In this document: piece after piece, positions 40,933-41,436 of the stretch
Position numbering within the stretch: position 1 is the first letter of the stretch
How the letters are laid out: each line of letters begins with the position of its first letter
NCBI GenBank assembly: GCA_903832295.1
Contig: CAILAZ010000026.1
Span: forward strand, 1-41,436
DNA: 41,436 nt
Reading direction: 5' to 3'
From: an uncultured Acidobacteriota bacterium
GTDB taxonomy: Bacteria > Acidobacteriota > Terriglobia > Terriglobales > Acidobacteriaceae
Program-made: the position numbers and the translations under genes
The notes under the pieces: model-generated
Told to the model about the DNA's origin: nothing
What the model saw: the letters and a program-made list of their open reading frames with translations, nothing else
Databases searched by the model: none

Positions 40933-41436
40933 ATGGAAAAGCGATTCTTCTTTGAGAAGTATGGACTCAGTGAGCACGACCTTGAGCGTTACCTGAGCGC
41001 TGCGTTGGGAGCGGGCGGGGACTACGCCGACCTCTATTTCGAATATCTGACCTCGACCTCGCTCTCGGTGGATGAGTCGATGGTGAAATCCGCCTCGCAG
41101 GGCATCAGCGCGGGATGCGGCGTGCGCGTGGTGACAGGCGAGCGGACCGGCTACGCCTACACCGACGACCTTGCGCCGGAGAAGATTCTGCACGCCGCGC
41201 GTACGGCGGCCCTCATTGCGAGCGGCCCCGCAAAGACACCTGTCGTCAGCCTGAAGGAAAACGCCCGCCCCAGCCTCTACCCGATTACTGATGCTGCCTC
41301 GGACGCGGAATTATCCAAGAAGGTTGAGCTCGTCTTCCGCGCCGATAAAGCAGCGCGCGCCTATGACTCGAGAATCAAGGAAGTGCGCGCCGGTTATGCC
41401 GACGAATTGCGCCGCATCCTGGTGATCGGCTCCGAC
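40933..41436 (+). CDS. tldD: TldD/PmbA family metalloprotease, partial
   Basis: Only the first 168 codons are present; the gene runs off the window. The segment ADLYFEYLTSTSLSVDESMV, then SASQGISAGCGVRVVTGERT, GYAYTDDLAPEKILHAARTA and the later RAGYADELRRILVIGSD match the N-terminal domain of TldD. TldD pairs with TldE/PmbA to form a zinc protease that cleaves unfolded peptides and matures some peptide natural products. The zinc HExxxH motif lies beyond the window. ATG at 40933 is used; GTG at 40921 in the same frame is possible. Confidence 0.88.
   Translation, partial: MEKRFFFEKYGLSEHDLERYLSAALGAGGDYADLYFEYLTSTSLSVDESMVKSASQGISAGCGVRVVTGERTGYAYTDDLAPEKILHAARTAALIASGPAKTPVVSLKENARPSLYPITDAASDAELSKKVELVFRADKAARAYDSRIKEVRAGYADELRRILVIGSD

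Noticed and set aside
1..41436. Defence system, phage or mobile island
   Set aside because: No integrase, transposase, toxin-antitoxin pair, restriction enzyme, Cas protein or direct-repeat borders were recognised; the genes are mainly housekeeping and envelope functions.

Overview
This is a 41.4 kb chromosomal window, most likely from an acidobacterium (Acidobacteriota, Terriglobia-like). The inference rests on high GC content, an OmpR-type winged-helix domain fused to membrane helices, DUF3857/transglutaminase envelope proteins, secreted proteins with Ig-like repeats, lysine/alanine-rich tails on ribosome-associated proteins, and LpxC (a lipid A-making diderm). No rRNA, tRNA, CRISPR array, integrase, transposase or phage gene was seen. 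It reads as core chromosome, not an island.

Layout. 1-2.1 kb (minus): a tightly coupled envelope operon (START-domain protein, CDP-alcohol phosphatidyltransferase, GtrA-like protein), in which the gtrA-like gene carries an in-frame TGA. 2.2-7.0 kb: a membrane-anchored winged-helix regulator, a GT-C-like membrane protein, a DUF4126 protein (minus), folC and a small membrane protein. 7.0-11.8 kb (minus): a ribosome-assembly cluster in the order rplU, rpmA, a 614-bp gap, obgE, nadD, rsfS, rlmH. 12-17.8 kb (minus): an ABC-2 exporter pair, a PDZ/membrane/GAF/PP2C phosphatase and a TSUP transporter. 17.8-24.1 kb (minus): two secreted proteins, gyrA, accD and cobO. 24.2-26.2 kb (plus): a TPR protein, a small zinc ribbon and a GNAT acetyltransferase. 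26.2-34.4 kb: a secreted phosphoesterase (minus), plsC (plus), a lone ABC ATPase and two overlapping DUF3857/transglutaminase-like proteins (minus). 34.8-41.4 kb: a small secreted protein, a methyltransferase (minus), a peptidase C26 amidotransferase, an SDR, a secreted protein, a shikimate dehydrogenase-like protein, lpxC and the start of tldD.

How the genes work together. The ribosome cluster joins two 50S proteins (L21, L27), a 50S assembly GTPase (ObgE), a 50S anti-association factor (RsfS) and a 23S rRNA methyltransferase (RlmH), with NadD embedded. Three of these products (L21, ObgE, RsfS) carry histone H1-like Lys/Ala-rich C-terminal tails. The ObgE tail begins with a Met codon that has its own Shine-Dalgarno sequence, as if a small H1-like gene had fused in frame to obgE. 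I consider this the most unusual feature of the window. Other points of interest are a transglutaminase pair in which one member has lost its catalytic Cys and His, a possible RNA switch in front of lpxC, and several genes that have a -10-like hexamer but no Shine-Dalgarno just before the start codon, suggesting leaderless mRNAs. Everything here was read by eye; no homology search, folding or alignment program was run.
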